A stretch of DNA of 64,000 nucleotides from the NCBI GenBank assembly GCA_018697195.1, contig CM031857.1:65628636-65692635 (forward strand). The letters run 5' to 3'. Below the pieces are notes generated by a model. The model searched no databases, was not told the DNA's origin, and saw only the letters and a list, made by a program, of their open reading frames with translations. The DNA is from Certhia americana. Its lineage: Eukaryota > Chordata > Aves > Passeriformes > Certhiidae. The translations under genes were made by a program, and so were the position numbers. The first letter of the stretch is position 1, and the number at the start of each line of letters is the position of its first letter. Shown here in pieces: positions 49,640-62,951 of this stretch.

Positions 49640-50050
49640 TAGGGAATTATAATATATATGGCAAGGGAAAAACCAACAACCTTTCTGTAACTGAGAATTG
49701 TGCCTCTCTAATGTGTTAGAAGGTTCTGAAAATATTAATAAGGCAGTAGATGAACATGACCCAATGGACATAATTTACTTGGATTTCAAAAAGCTTTAGA
49801 AAAGGTCCCTCATAAAAGAATATTAAAGATAATAAATAACAATGAAGTAAGGGGCAAAAGCTTGTCATGGATTAAAAAGTGATTAAATGATAGGAAATAA
49901 ATAGTTATAACCTCAAAGAAGAGATATATTAATAATTGAGTGTCTCAGGGGTCAGTACTACAATCAAGTTGTTTAATATATTTTTTTAATAATTTGAAGT
50001 AAGAGGATTGCAAGGTGGCAGAGTTTGCTGATGACTCTGTATGTTGAACA
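49640..50050 (+). mobile_element. Old CR1/L3-type LINE, reverse-transcriptase relic
   Basis: Three reverse-transcriptase landmarks occur in the right order on the plus strand. DIIYLDF is at 49767-49787, followed after a frameshift by VPHK (49805-49816). QGSVL lies at 49946-49960, and the catalytic box FADD at 50024-50035. The order and spacing fit the fingers/palm region of CR1/L3 LINE reverse transcriptases. The landmarks lie in different frames and the intervening sequence has stops, so this is a long-dead copy, clearly older than the bird CR1 copies in the window. Homology may continue weakly to about 50560. Confidence 0.8.
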
Positions 50051-50939
50051 AGTAGCCATTCGCATAACCTCCTACTCATTGTAGTAGTTGAAAAATCTAC
50101 ATGAAATGCTCTGAAAATCTCTGACAACACAAATCCCTGTGAATACCAGTAAGGAAAATTTTTTCTTTATGTCACCTGTTCAGCTCTATCTCAAGATGCG
50201 CACAGTGAACGCTTACGTTCTAGAAAATCTAAGGTAGGAACTGAGACCAAGGAGTGTGTAGAAAAATATTTGTAAGACATGCCTTCAGTAAGGCATCACC
50301 TTCAGTAAAATCAATATATTTCTGCATAATTGAGGAAAATTGAAATGATATCTAGACCATGCAATAACCACATTCTGTAAATCCTTCCAATAGAAACTTT
50401 GTATTATTCCTTTCTCAATTATGGATAATTTTGAATGGTTATGGAATTGTCTCATAGATGACACCATATTTTAAAAAAGACAGGTCAGGCTTCATCGCAA
50501 GTAAATGTGAAATTCTGGATATATTTATCCAAAGTGGAATTAAATGTTTGTGAGAGAAAAGGATGAGTTATATTCTACAGAGTCTTCCTAAAATGTGAAG
50601 AATCAACAAAAAATCACCCAGACAAAAAGCTCTGGTCAAAACCAGTCCCAGCCCTTCATACAAATTATATTATTTTTTAATATTGTGTTTTAAAAACAGT
50701 ATGTTTTGCTCACAGGCACAGATATATAGATTTGTCCACAGCTTTGCCACTTGTTGCTACCTTGCTGCTACCTTGGCAGAAAAAAAGTATTTTATCCTGA
50801 TATTAGGTGACTGAAGGAACAAGAGGAGATAATGCAGGCAGAACAAAAAACTGCTATTATTGAAGTGCAGTGCTAGTACACGCTTTTTTAGAGGCCAGTG
50901 AAAGCATTTGGTTGAAAACAATTTTTGTAATACACAATG
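50051..50939. other. Non-coding DNA, weak LINE continuation possible
   Basis: The first 500 bases could be the decayed downstream part of the CR1/L3 relic (aaatgtgaaattctggatat at about 50505 recalls the 'aaattcaatgttgataaatg' block), but I cannot confirm it. The rest is unique. Confidence 0.4.
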
Positions 50940-51290
50940 CAAAATAATGACGAATAAGCTTTATCATTTAGTACACTAAATCATGGCTACCCAAATTGCA
51001 AAGTAGTTGTTTCATTATGTCTAAATTGGAAATTGATCTGATTATTTTGGGAGATAACCTGAAGTATTCGACAGTGGCTTCATTTGTAAGCAGATCACTA
51101 ACTTTGAAAGGCCAGCCATTTAATCCATTATATGGTTGTCCATTATTCCAAGTATCATGGGAGAAATTCAGTCTATGCACAGGTTGAAACAACTTGCAGT
51201 AACTTAGGTGGTAGCCAAAGCCACTCAACAAGGGACCTGCCTTTGGCACATGTGTTTTACATGTCTGATGAAATGTATAGTTTTAAATGC
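50940..51290. promoter_or_regulatory. Candidate conserved non-coding element
   Basis: Complex, repeat-free sequence with catttagtacactaaatcat (an imperfect palindrome near 50966-50985), GC-balanced stretches and several ATTA cores. Short open frames exist on both strands. Conservation is inferred only from texture. Confidence 0.2.
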
Positions 51291-51929
51291 ATTAAGTTTA
51301 ATCAGGCAATTGATTTCTGAATTTGCAAAAAATAAATTAAGGGATCTCCATGTCAGTCTCTATTTTTATTTTTAATAAGACATTAGATAAAAATTCTTGT
51401 TCATTGTCAGCTGGTCGAGAATTACAGTATGTTGCAGCATAATCACAAACAAATATAATTACAAATATCAAGGGAAATTTAAGCCATAAGGCAAAATGAA
51501 AAAAGAATTTGACTGCAGAAAATTAAATTAATAAAACATTACGGCACTAAACCAAAATCTATTGCCTGTTATAACTAAATTGTTTGCATAGCTAAAATAA
51601 AGAAACAATCCCAGTGTTTGCATTTATGAATGTTACATGGCAGTCAGCAGGTAAAAGAGAGAAACAGTGTTCTTAAGATTTTCATCTCCTATCCATTTCT
51701 CCTATATAACTGAACACCGAAAATAATTTAATTCCTAACATTTTTTTTAAAGCAATTAAAATAGGGATTTATTACCTACTTACAGTTTCTAAGAGACAAC
51801 ACACCAATAGGTTACAAATACAGACATGATATTCCATGTCATGGCACATGCTGGAAACTATTTTTATGTAGAAGTCAATGACAGCAAAATTAGACCAATG
51901 CTAAAAGCTCATGAGAAATCATTCCCAGG
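51291..51929. other. Unique non-coding DNA
   Basis: AT-rich. It includes ttaaattaataaaacattac near 51524 and tgtttgcatagctaaaat near 51582, which could belong to a regulatory element. Nothing firm. Confidence 0.45.
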
Positions 51930-52030
51930 ATGATTTTCTCAACATCAAATAGTAAGTCTGTAGCAGAACTGGGATTGGACTTGCGCTCAGATCATCTAAA
52001 TCCCAGTTAAGTGCCTTCATCACATGACTT
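51930..52030 (+). mobile_element. MIR SINE fragment
   Basis: The order tgattttctcaacatcaaat, agtaagtctgtagcagaact, gggattggacttgcgctcag and tcccagttaagtgccttcat matches the MIR core and 3' half (cttgcccaaggtcacacag, gtggcagagctgggattcga, actcccagtgctcttc...). It is about 100 bases, old and inactive. Confidence 0.75.
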
Positions 52031-55000
52031 ACTGGAGCTCCCCTAAATTAATTCAGACAAGTTCCCATCAGTTTTTCACCTGTAGACCCAGGAATTCTGG
52101 TCAAAAGCAATCTGAGGTAGCTGCAGTTATGAGTCATCTGCCTGTCAACTCTCATCTGCCAAACATGTGCGTGAACTGACCCCCATAGTTCCTAAAGGAG
52201 GAAAACAAATTCGAGTGGAATCCACCAGAACATAGAAATCAAATTCCTTATAAGACCTAGTTCACCTAGAAGGATTTTTTTTTCCTTTTACTGTCTTATC
52301 AGTCAAATACACAATTCATTTTCATGACTGTTTGGTTTCTTGTGGAAATGGAGTACAAAAAAATTATAAAAATGCTAGCTTCAATGCAAAATCATCTTTC
52401 TAAGAAGAAAAAGATTCACAGAAAGACAAAGCTTCAAGGACATTTTTTGTGAAAGTTTGAGAGCCACCCAGACCAGCTGTGACATCTGTACTAATTGAAA
52501 AAGCAAACGAGGCCACAAAGGACTCTTCTTTGACCATTTAATCAATTTTCCACTCAATGCATTGTTCATTCTTAGAGACTTTAATGCTAGAATTGATTTT
52601 AACAGCCATTACCGAAATACGTAAGTCAAAGGTCTCTCAACCTTTTTTAAGTTTGACCAATGGGAATAAAAGATTATGGATATGCGAATAAATCAGTGGC
52701 TATGATTCAAATGCCTTACTAAAAAACACCGTGTGAATCACAGTCTGCCCGTGTCCTGGTGGTCACATGGGCTGGGGAGAACACAATGGGAGAAATAGCA
52801 AGATGGTGATCTCTGATAATGTCTGGTCTGGACTCTGTGAAATTGCCTCTTAAACTTCCAGTAATGCAGAGCTCACATAGCTCACTTCAATCCAGGGTTT
52901 TGCAATTCACTTCAATGCACAAAGTGGTCAGTCTTCACGTGTTTGTAAATACTTTTGGAAATTGTATATTTGACTCAAGCAAGCAGACGGAATCAGAAGT
53001 ATGAAGAATATTAAGATCACTTATTAAGATGCTTTTTGGCAGGGCTAGTGGATATATGCCCTGCAAAAGAGAGGAAAAGGAAATATGGAAATATGCCTTG
53101 CAGTTATACATTCATCCATAGAAGGGGAAAGTCAGAAAAATTAATGCTTAAATAATTTTTTTTCATTTTGAGCAGCTTCCTTTAAAGAGAAAGGCATACC
53201 TACTACCATTTGCATGCTACAGGCCAAAGCTAATATAGATTTAAGAAGAAGACGTAAGCTCTAGTGAAAATAAAACACACTACTAAAATAGATCTGCATT
53301 AAACCCCCAAACTGCTATTATTGTACTACTTCTGTATTTTAGGAAATTTTTGTTTTTGGTAACAAATATTAAAGTGTAGAATTTCTATCTCACAGAAGAA
53401 AATCTTCTGTGAACATGAAAAAGTGCATAAGAAAATTCTTTTTCACAGTACAAATACATAGCAAAAGGCAGCAATGTCTATGGGTGTTACATGTTGGCAG
53501 TGACTTTATCATCTCTGTAACATCAGCAATTCCCTCATGTGCTCCTTTCTCCTTCTTCCATGTTTGGTCCTAATGAAACAGATTTACAGTATGACCTTTG
53601 CATACATGCATGATATATTGTGATGACAGCCACTCCACTGTGAAATATGATGCTATGATCTTTCAGTTGTTTCCCTTTGGAAGATGAGCCTTACATGATT
53701 AGATTGATAAGCATCAATGTATCAGAAATTGTGCCAAAACAGCAGCTACCAGCATGTTGTATTGTAGGAACTCTAAGAGTATTGACATAGTTCTAGAAAA
53801 ACAACCTTAAGGACAAGCTGAACCACAGAAATCAAATAATGTAATTGACAGATTATTTGATGCAGTTCCTGGTGAAAAATTTCCTGCTTTACTGAGATAC
53901 ACTGACTTACAAAAGACCTTTGACACTCCACTGTAAATTGTATGAATGCTTTAAGATTTTTCATCATTATCATGCATGCCTGAAATTTGTTTATGCTGTC
54001 AAATGTTTGTCATGGAGTCCTGTTTGTCACGGAGTCCTCAATACTATTGTAGTATAAAAGGACATCCATCAGACACATTAAATACCATGTCTTCTCCTGA
54101 AGGAGATTATCTGCATTTGTGATATGTTGCACTATTGACACACACATGACATCCAATTCAGCAGTCTGTATTTATCCAGAGATTTTCATGCACCATAAAG
54201 CAGAGCTTTAATTTAGTTTTTCTTCTCAACTGGGAAACAAAGGAAGTGGGAAAAAGGTGCTGATTTTTGCTGTCCATATTCAATGGCACTGTTAAGTGTT
54301 ATTCATTCATCTGAATGTTCATGTTGGTTTAAATATTATTTTAGTTTATAAAGGCCAAAGCCAAGATGGACCCAACTGGTAGAGCTACAGTCCAGAAGAA
54401 AGTAAAATATCAGTCATTCCCTCAAAAAGCTCCAAGGAGTCAAAATGTAACTGGTGGATGCGACAGAAGAGCAGATTAAGGTAGATTGAGAAAGATGAGT
54501 CAGGAGACAGAACAGAATGTTCATCTGTGTATCCTATGTCCTTTTCACATGCCTTAATCTTTATAAAATTTACATTTTAGCTCCATCCTGATAACAGTCT
54601 AAGCTAAAGTTTCTGCGTTCTAAACTTTGGATGTATTCCAGGACTCTGTGTGGTCTCAGAGTACTTGATGAGGCAAACATCTACACTAATTTTGAATGCA
54701 GCGTAATACAAATGAACTCTGTCCTATTCTGCACAAAACAGTTCTTATGACATCTCATGTGCTGCAATCCATAAAGAAAGCACAGAGTAATTTTCATGTT
54801 TGAATCTTTTTGATGTGTGCAGCAGCAAACTGAAAAAAGCCAGGGTGCAGCCTGAGCACAGACCCAAGATGATATATTTCATCTGCTTGTAGGGGAAGTG
54901 CATGTCACATCTTCAGAATGGGGAAAACTGTGTTGTTTCATAGTGTCCTTGTGCATGGTTTTGTGATTATTGTGGACAAATGAGTATTTCAGCACATTCT

Positions 55001-58000
55001 TTAGAGATGACTGCTCTGTTCTGAAAGGTGAAAAAAGTTTGGCTGTATACACATGGGTTGTGCCATGCAAAGGTTTTTACTAATACAGATATAGCTGTAA
55101 TGCTGGGTAGTAATGTTCATCCTATCTGTAACAGAGTTTTGTAAAAGACATTTCAGAAAACAATGATAAAAAAATTGGATAATATCTCAAAAATACTAAA
55201 AATAATTATATGGATTAGCTTAAAATGGAAGTCCAACTCATTGTTCAAATGAACTGCTAAATATTGACATGAAAATACACCTAAATATGCAGACACTAAG
55301 ACATCTAGAAAGCTCTTCTGCTTTCTTATATGTAGTGAATGTCTTGAGATCGTCATTTACTCTTCTTTAAAGTGAGTAATTACCCCTTGTTTAAATTTAA
55401 GTAGTTGAAAGATAATGCAGCAGGTTTTAGTTCTTAAATTTCCTGTTGAAATCTGAGTACTCTCTTTGAATAAATTTAGCCTTAGTTTGAAAGATTTCAT
55501 CATAAAATGAAGTGTGCGGACTCATAACAAGGGAGAGCAAACAACCCCACCTAAACTCAACACCAACAAACATTTCCATAGCTGCTATTTAAAATGTTAA
55601 TTCTCTCCAGTGTTCAGTTACTGTTATTAATTTCAGTCACACTTAGAGAGGGGAGAAAATATAAACAATAAAAAATCCCCAAAAGTTACAGTTTTAGCTA
55701 TGGAAAAACAACTTTTGAGAAAAATATTGGAAGAGACCTTGACCTTTCAGTCTGGATTCTTAAAATTATGATGACAGTCTCTGGACCATGTGAATCAGTA
55801 TTTCATTTTCTTAAGTACCTTGCTACCTTTTGAAATTTTCAACAACTCTAGATAACTAGAGGTACAATAAATTACGGGGTTTTGATACATTTCTGGGATA
55901 CAGGTTATCATTAAAAAGGGTCATCTAATTATCTGTTTTGTTGTCACTGAAATTCTTTCAATGCTGTCATCCCAGTGGAATCAGTTAACTATGGTATGAA
56001 TCTGATATATATTAGACATCAATAATGCTTTCTTTGCTTGTCTTCCCATAGACATCAACATTTTGGGGGCAGAAAAAGGATTTAAACTGTTTCAGTTGTG
56101 CTATTATTACAACTCTGACCTTGCTAAAGACTCTCGGCAAATTGATTAGCTCTGAAAAGCTGCCATCCATCTGCAGAGTGAGAATAATCTGTAAATAAAA
56201 CTGCAGAGAGGTCTGTTGGAAAGAATATTTCACTCTTGCTGGCTGCTGAATGCCCCTTCAGAAAAGGACAATTCACCTCCACCTGAGGAAGCATGTTGGC
56301 TGCTAGCACTGATACAGAGTAGTGTCAGCATACTGGCAGAAAAGGAGAGAAAATCTGATGTTCTTTTCATCTTGTAAGATAAACCCCAGGGCTTATTAGG
56401 AAGAAACAGAACAGGAAGTGGCACACAGTCATGCTGGTTTGATTAAAAAAAAAAAAAAAATAAAAAGAAAGCAAACTAATCTTAAGAGCAGAAACCATAG
56501 TTACTACCTAAAGTGGCCTTTTCTCTGTTCCCAAGTGCAGTCTTTGTATTCAGGGGAGCTCTCAATCTACTTCTGAGTAATCAGGCTCTACTGGAATTGA
56601 CATAGAAAACAAAATGTTCCTGATCTTAGTTCTAATTTGCTTTATAGTTTTTATAATCTATTTAATTTTGCATCTGTATTTAATACTGAAGGTGTCTCAG
56701 GATGTCATTTTTAATAAAAGACTGTATAAAATGCTGCACTGGCACTATATCAATTAAAGTTTAGAACAATTATATGCTAGTGATCCATTTCTGTTGGAGG
56801 CGTTGCACACACCATTTGTACAAAAGTTCAGTCCTTGTCCCACACAACTTTCATGCTGAACTGACCACCATGGAGTCACTCATTTGCAATGTGATTGGGT
56901 AAAGAGACAAAAGCCTCATGTAAACCAAAGGGATGCAGAGGTGTGTCAGCTGACAAGAACCCAGAGAAATAACCAGGTTGCTTTTCAATTGTTTTTCTCC
57001 CTTTCATTTTGAACTTTTTAAAAAATTAATTAAAGTACTTCTAAAAAACTAAAGACATTTGAATGACTGAAAATTAAGGAAGAAAGGTTGTCATCTCTCC
57101 AACACGATGTATGAGGAAGGGCACTAAGGCAAGGATAATGGAAAGATAAAAAAAGAAAATGGGCAGGGAGACTTGGGTTAACTAAGTCAGCTGAAATGAA
57201 GAGGAAGTGACCATAATAAGGCAGAGATATGCAGAGTTTTGAAAGGACAAATCAGATGCTATACAGCAAATCTGAGGCTTCTATATTAGAGCAAACAATC
57301 ATACTAGGGTTGGTAATGTGCATTTTATCTTAATGTCAGAGATAATTTTTTCCTTCCTTTGAGCTTTACTCAAGCTTTTTTTAATGAGCTTTTCTAATTT
57401 ATCAAAAAAAAAAAAAGGCTATTTGGATAATAAACATGAATATTAAAACAAAAAGAAGTATGGTTTATGGAAGTTCACTGCCCAAATGTCTAAGCCCTCT
57501 ATTGTGAAGCAGAAGTATTCATCTGCTCTTTCAATTGCTTGGTTAAAATGCTAAATTATTCCTGGTGCTTTGTAGCAGATCAGTTAACATTACTTTTAGC
57601 TTTATTCAGACAGCATGTTCTAGTTCTTCTTTGTATACGAGGCACTGGCAGCTTGACCTTCCTGTTTATTCCTTTATAAGACCATTATCATCAAAGTTCT
57701 GTGGCAGACAATTCACAATTTTCAAATGTTAATGTTAAAAGACCTAGATTTCTGACTGATGTCAAGCTTTATTTACACATTTTGAAAAGAAAAAAAAAAA
57801 GAAGTTTCTTATCACACTTTGAATGAATAAGCTCTAGATAAATAGTGAAATACAACTTGAAATGTTTCTGTTTCACATTTTTGAGATGAACATGATCACA
57901 ACAGATGCTATCCATATTTTATACTGGGGAATAGAATCTAGGTAATATGTATGTTGGGAATCCATACTGTGAGAGCCAAATGACAATACATTTTATTTTT

Positions 58001-60819
58001 TTCTTAATGCAAAACTATTTGAAAGCAGGATTTTAAAAGTTCCATTGAAGAGCTCCTCAAAAGCAGTGCCTCTTTGTGTGGATTCAGATCCTAGCTTCAC
58101 ATACAGCATTAGTGGTGCTAACCAGATTGAGCGAATAATTAGTGAAAAACAACTCGACTGATGAATTCAGCCTTTTATGCTGAATATGCTATAATATATG
58201 TGATCAGGCAAAAATTATTTGAAACATACTCCAAATTCCCAAATAGCTTTCATGTGTAACTTTTAGTCACATCTTCCTCTGAATTTTCAGTGCTTATATC
58301 TCTGTAGCTGTGAGGGGTGAAACAAAAAAAGCATCAGTGTTTGTCTCTACACTGATCACTTCTTCAGATACTTCATGGCCAAAAATACTATTCTGGGTTG
58401 GGAAATGTGCTTTCCGTGGCTCCTCTGCATGTGTGAGTTTGGCATTCACCTGCAATGGCAAGGAGCTATGCCCTTATGCCAGCACCCAACCACCACTTCT
58501 GGTGACAGCGTCAGAGGAGCCACCTTCAACTCAGAACAGGCAGGAGGAACTAAGGAAAAGTTTTATTAACAATCTGGAGTTTACTGTTCCCAGCACTCTG
58601 TCAAAGAGACAGTTATATCAATTTGTATGCTATTAAAACCTATGCAGTTTGTGTATGTTATTCCATTGCCATGTTTAATGAAAGTAATTTGACAGTGGAA
58701 CGTTCCATAAATGTAACCTGGCTGGCATATCTAGGGACCAAAATTATATTGATTTATTTGTGGCTCAAACTAAAAGCTAAAGAGGTAGATGCTGACTTAA
58801 AAAAAAAATCATATTCAGTGCAGAGCTGATAACACAACCCTTATTTACCACACCATATATTCAGCTTTAATTTTTTTGTTGTTTATCCTTTTTCTCTGCA
58901 AGCTGCAGTACTTGCACAGAATATAACAGTGAAATAGTGGGTAAACAGGCAGTGTTATTCAGTTTTGCCTGGCTGTTCTAAGTGATGAAACTATAATTCT
59001 CTGGGTGATAGATAACAGAAGGTAATTTTATGGTTACTAAGAATGAGTTTGCATTTGTTGGGATAGTTACTACATAAATTTATAGATCTATTTTGTATGT
59101 ACCACATTTTAAATTTTAGTGGCAGCACAAGGAACAGTATGAGAGTAACACAAGTACTCCTGTCATGAACTCCTAGTTTAGCAGCCACTTGTAAAGGTAT
59201 ACTGTAATTCAACATGAAATAGCTTCAGAATGTTCTCACAATCTTGTTATAAATCATGGTCTTTGGAAGGGAAGGTGTTATTAAGTTTGTTTTTTGATTT
59301 TCTTTTGCCCTTCCTCCATCATCTTATCTAGGGAGAGTGTTGAAAGGTAGGAAAGGCAATTCTGTACAGGAGGTCCTTTTAAGTGCTGGATTTAAGTGCC
59401 CTTTCAGGATTTAGCACTTTTCTAAGCTTAACTGACAGGTCACTTTGCCCCTTGTTATCTGGGCAGATAGACCCTGGGACCCTACAAAGACAATAAGAAT
59501 AATTGTGGGGCAGGCAGTAGGATACTACAGCTTCAGATCACAAAATTCAGACTAGGCTCAACACCTGTCAAGCTATTATGACGTTTACATTCAATAAATA
59601 TAATGTCTCCAGAGAACCAGAACTGTTTTTGTTTAAAGATGGAGATTGGGCCCCAGGGAAGCCATTTTGTTGAACACACCATTCTGTGGTGAAGAAATAC
59701 CAGCTTTTGTCAAAGATTTAATTGTGGGAAGACCCATTAAGATTTCAGTTCAGGTTACAAATCTGAAGGAAGCCTAGACTGACAGAGGGGTGCTTGATTT
59801 GATGATCATGGGAGCAGAAGAGGAATGGAGGTGGTAGATGTGCAAAATTTGCATTTAAAAAGCTCACCTAGGAACATAGCAATTAGACTTTTAAATATAA
59901 AAATATAACTTCAGAGCATCCCAGAAGTATTTCAAAGTACTGAATTATGTAATGGCCAAACCAAGGACATTCCTTGAAAGTTAGGTTATCTGCAAAGTAC
60001 TGTAGCGGAAAGTGTCACAATTCTGAAATGATCTTCAGAAGTTCAAATGGAAGCTTTATTACATTTATAAATTAAAACAGACAGTGTTATAAAATTATTT
60101 TTCTTAAATTAATTGAGGCGATGTCTTCCACCATGTTTCCAAAGAAAATGCTTCTACTCAATTGTAGTGTACCCACAAACAGCAAAATGCATCTGGAAAA
60201 AGACAGACCAGTTGGGTAAAGAAATAGAGTGCTGTCCAATAAAAATATTATTCCAAATCTTCCTTTACCAAAATAGATTGAGGCAATGGCATTGTCTGTT
60301 ATAACTTACTTTATGGTAATAACTTGGGATTTTCACAGAAGAAATACAAGATTATCCAACATAGCCTTATATAGTCATTAAGAACAGTGACCATCAAAAT
60401 CCTTGACAAGCACCTGTAGACCTGACAATAATGTAGAAAATTTTCAGCAAGATATATTTTACTGCCTCAGAGGCAGCATGAACAAGGAACTGGAGCAGCA
60501 TGTGCTTTTGGCTCCTAAAAATATTCAACTGCTTTTCTTCTTTTGAGAGCAATGGGGAGGTACTCTGCATTTGTATCCTAATTGTGAAAGTGAAGGAAGC
60601 CAATTTACAGCCCACAGGAGTATACATTGATGGAGAAATTGAATGGAAGCAAAGCTAGTGCTGGGTGCTCTAAGGTCTGCACTCCCAACAGCCGCAGCTG
60701 TCACAGGAGAACTGCGAGTGAGACCTGCTGCCTTACTGAAGTGTGCAGATACACGGGTAATGGCAAGAGCCAGAAGCAGCTCCTTACTCTGAGAAGATTT
60801 CATGCTCTGCTTCGCTTCA
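52031..60819. other. Unique non-coding DNA, 8.8 kb
   Basis: No gene or well-preserved repeat is recognised. Notable small items are a 17-base tandem duplication at 54004-54037, A runs at 56445-56460 and 57404-57416, and a 108-codon unrecognised frame at 58310-58636 (plus). A GC-balanced, CpG-containing patch lies at 60640-60815 with opposing frames of 66 and 92 codons. 57540-57720 and 59500-59660 have some conserved-element texture (for example caagctattatgacgtttac at about 59569). Confidence 0.5.
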
Positions 60820-61420
60820 GCATTTAATCAACCACAAAAAGTTTATTGCTGTGTATACTCCAGTGCCAGAAACATTATCGCCTAATTAAATTGTTTCATT
60901 GTTTTGCTATATCTAGCAACACGTCTCTTTAACTCTCTGTTTTATTTAGCAGTGAGATTGCTTTAATGTCCTCAGAATGGGATATTAAATTGAAGGGGTG
61001 GCTGTTTAAATCCAAGTTCAAATCAATAATACAGGTAGACTTTTGCTGCCAAAGTCTAACTCAGGGCCTTTCACATTGCTGCAGTCCTGTGTTTGCATAT
61101 GATTTATGGCTATTCCTTTTGGAGGGACATAGTTTCAAGGCCTTTTCACTGTTTAAGCTTTCTGTAATCAATGGAATTTCTCTCTTCTGCAGTTCTTTTG
61201 GATATACTGCCATGTGGAGCTTCATTATTAATTTCAGGTGTCAAAAAGGCAAATATTTAGATATGCCTGGCCCACACAAAACCTGAAACCCTAAATACAC
61301 ATCCTGGAGGCCCTCTAAATAGTGAATTTATTATAAATAGCCTAGATTCACTCTGTGTTTATCCTTTATTAGTTTTAAGAGCTCTAAATGGATGATACTT
61401 AAGTGTTCAAATGCCCTCAA
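60820..61420. promoter_or_regulatory. Candidate conserved non-coding element cluster
   Basis: Six hundred bases of complex sequence with enhancer-type motifs: CCTAATTAAA (60881-60890), CATTGTTTT (60897-60905), gcagtgagattgctttaatg, GTTTGCATATGA (about 61091-61102) and cattattaatttcagg (about 61223). It carries no repeat signature. A 106-codon open frame at 60966-61286 (plus) lies inside; open frames often survive in such elements by chance. Function is inferred from motif content only. Confidence 0.33.
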
Positions 61421-62951
61421 GGTTATTCCAGATATTCTGAGATGGTTCAAGCCATAAGGTTCTCATTCCTGTAACTATAAATCATTAGCTATGTTACATT
61501 GATGTTATTTTATTATTTCATTTGCATAATGAAAATTACTATATAAATAACATTGCAAAAAAGGCTTTATATCACAATATAAATAATTACTACCTATTTA
61601 AAGGGAAGAGAAATGGAATTTTGTCACCTGATGGCTCCTAAAAAAAATGTTGCAATTCCCTTGTTCATAGTTGAAAAGTTTATTGTGTCCAGTAAAATTT
61701 AGAGTTGCATAGATGAAAGGAAAGGAGGAAGTACATAAAAGTTGTTTGTCACAGGATTTTATTAGGAAGATGATTTAAGGGAGAAAATGCATGCTAATGC
61801 ATGACTGGTCAAACTCTGTCTGTGAAATGAAGTATGGGGTATTAACAGAATAAAACAACCTCTTTCACTTCTGCCAGCAAACCCAGAAACAGGAATTCAG
61901 GATTCCTGTCAGAAATGCAGAGGACTATCCCTGAGCTTAGCATCCTTCAGGTTGTAGAGGAGCCATGTGCCACGCTGGTCCCCCCTTTAGTGCTACACAG
62001 ACACCTATGGCAATGATGCTTTAGCACTAACAGGGACAAAATTCTCTTGCATAGTGGAGGGCATCTTCAGCAAGCACAAGCAGACGACCCTTGTGGGTGT
62101 ACAGAATCTTGTGGGTGTACAGAAATCCGCAATATATCCATATTTAAATTTACTTATCACATCCTCATATTAGCTGATGAGAGTTAACTGATAAAATTTT
62201 GCTTTCTGCTCATAACCCTTATAAAAAGTAACTGCTTCCCATGACCTTTTCACTGAGTGTTCCCTTCTCCCGCATTAAAGAAATAAAAATTTTGCTTTAT
62301 TGCAATTTCTTTCAAAGACTCTATTTAATTTGTTCTCCATTTGTCCATAATGATAAACCAACTATCCTATTTTCTAGAATGTAAGAACTGTGGCTTGGAG
62401 ATGGTCCAGTCAGTTTCTAAATGCACTATTATGAACAAAATTATGAAAATAGTCTCACATCTTAATTCTCTTTTTAAAATATTGGAGTATTAAAGGTAGT
62501 TCTTGGCCCCAACCTCACAGAAATAGGAGCAAAATGCAAAATTCTTATGAGAATCCCAGCTGTTTCTGAATTGTTTAGGTGCTGGAAAGTAACCTTCTTT
62601 ACAAATGTTAAGCAAATGTTAAAAAGGGAATGCAAAGTCAACAGAAAAGAAAGCTGTTTGAATCACATGTAACATTGTTTCTTTTTTTTTAACCATTTCT
62701 TATGCCAAACAGTGATTATGCTTACTGAGAATCACAACAGAAAAAAAAAGTATTTGTAAAGAAAGGGTTATTAATCACTAACTTTTCAGTCTGGTATTCA
62801 AACAATGAACAGCTAGAAATCAGAAATCTTGTCATGAAAGTTCTAGCTACAAGTAAGAATTTCTGAGTAAATTTCCATGATAAGGGCAGTTAATAATCCA
62901 CCAATGGTTTGGATGGATTCTCCTTTAATGCACATTATTGGTTCTTGGGCC
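61421..62951. other. Unique non-coding DNA
   Basis: AT-rich. An 18-base-period duplication of cttgtgggtgtacagaa is at 62090-62106 and 62108-62124. No gene or repeat family is recognised up to the abrupt start of the purine array. Confidence 0.5.
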
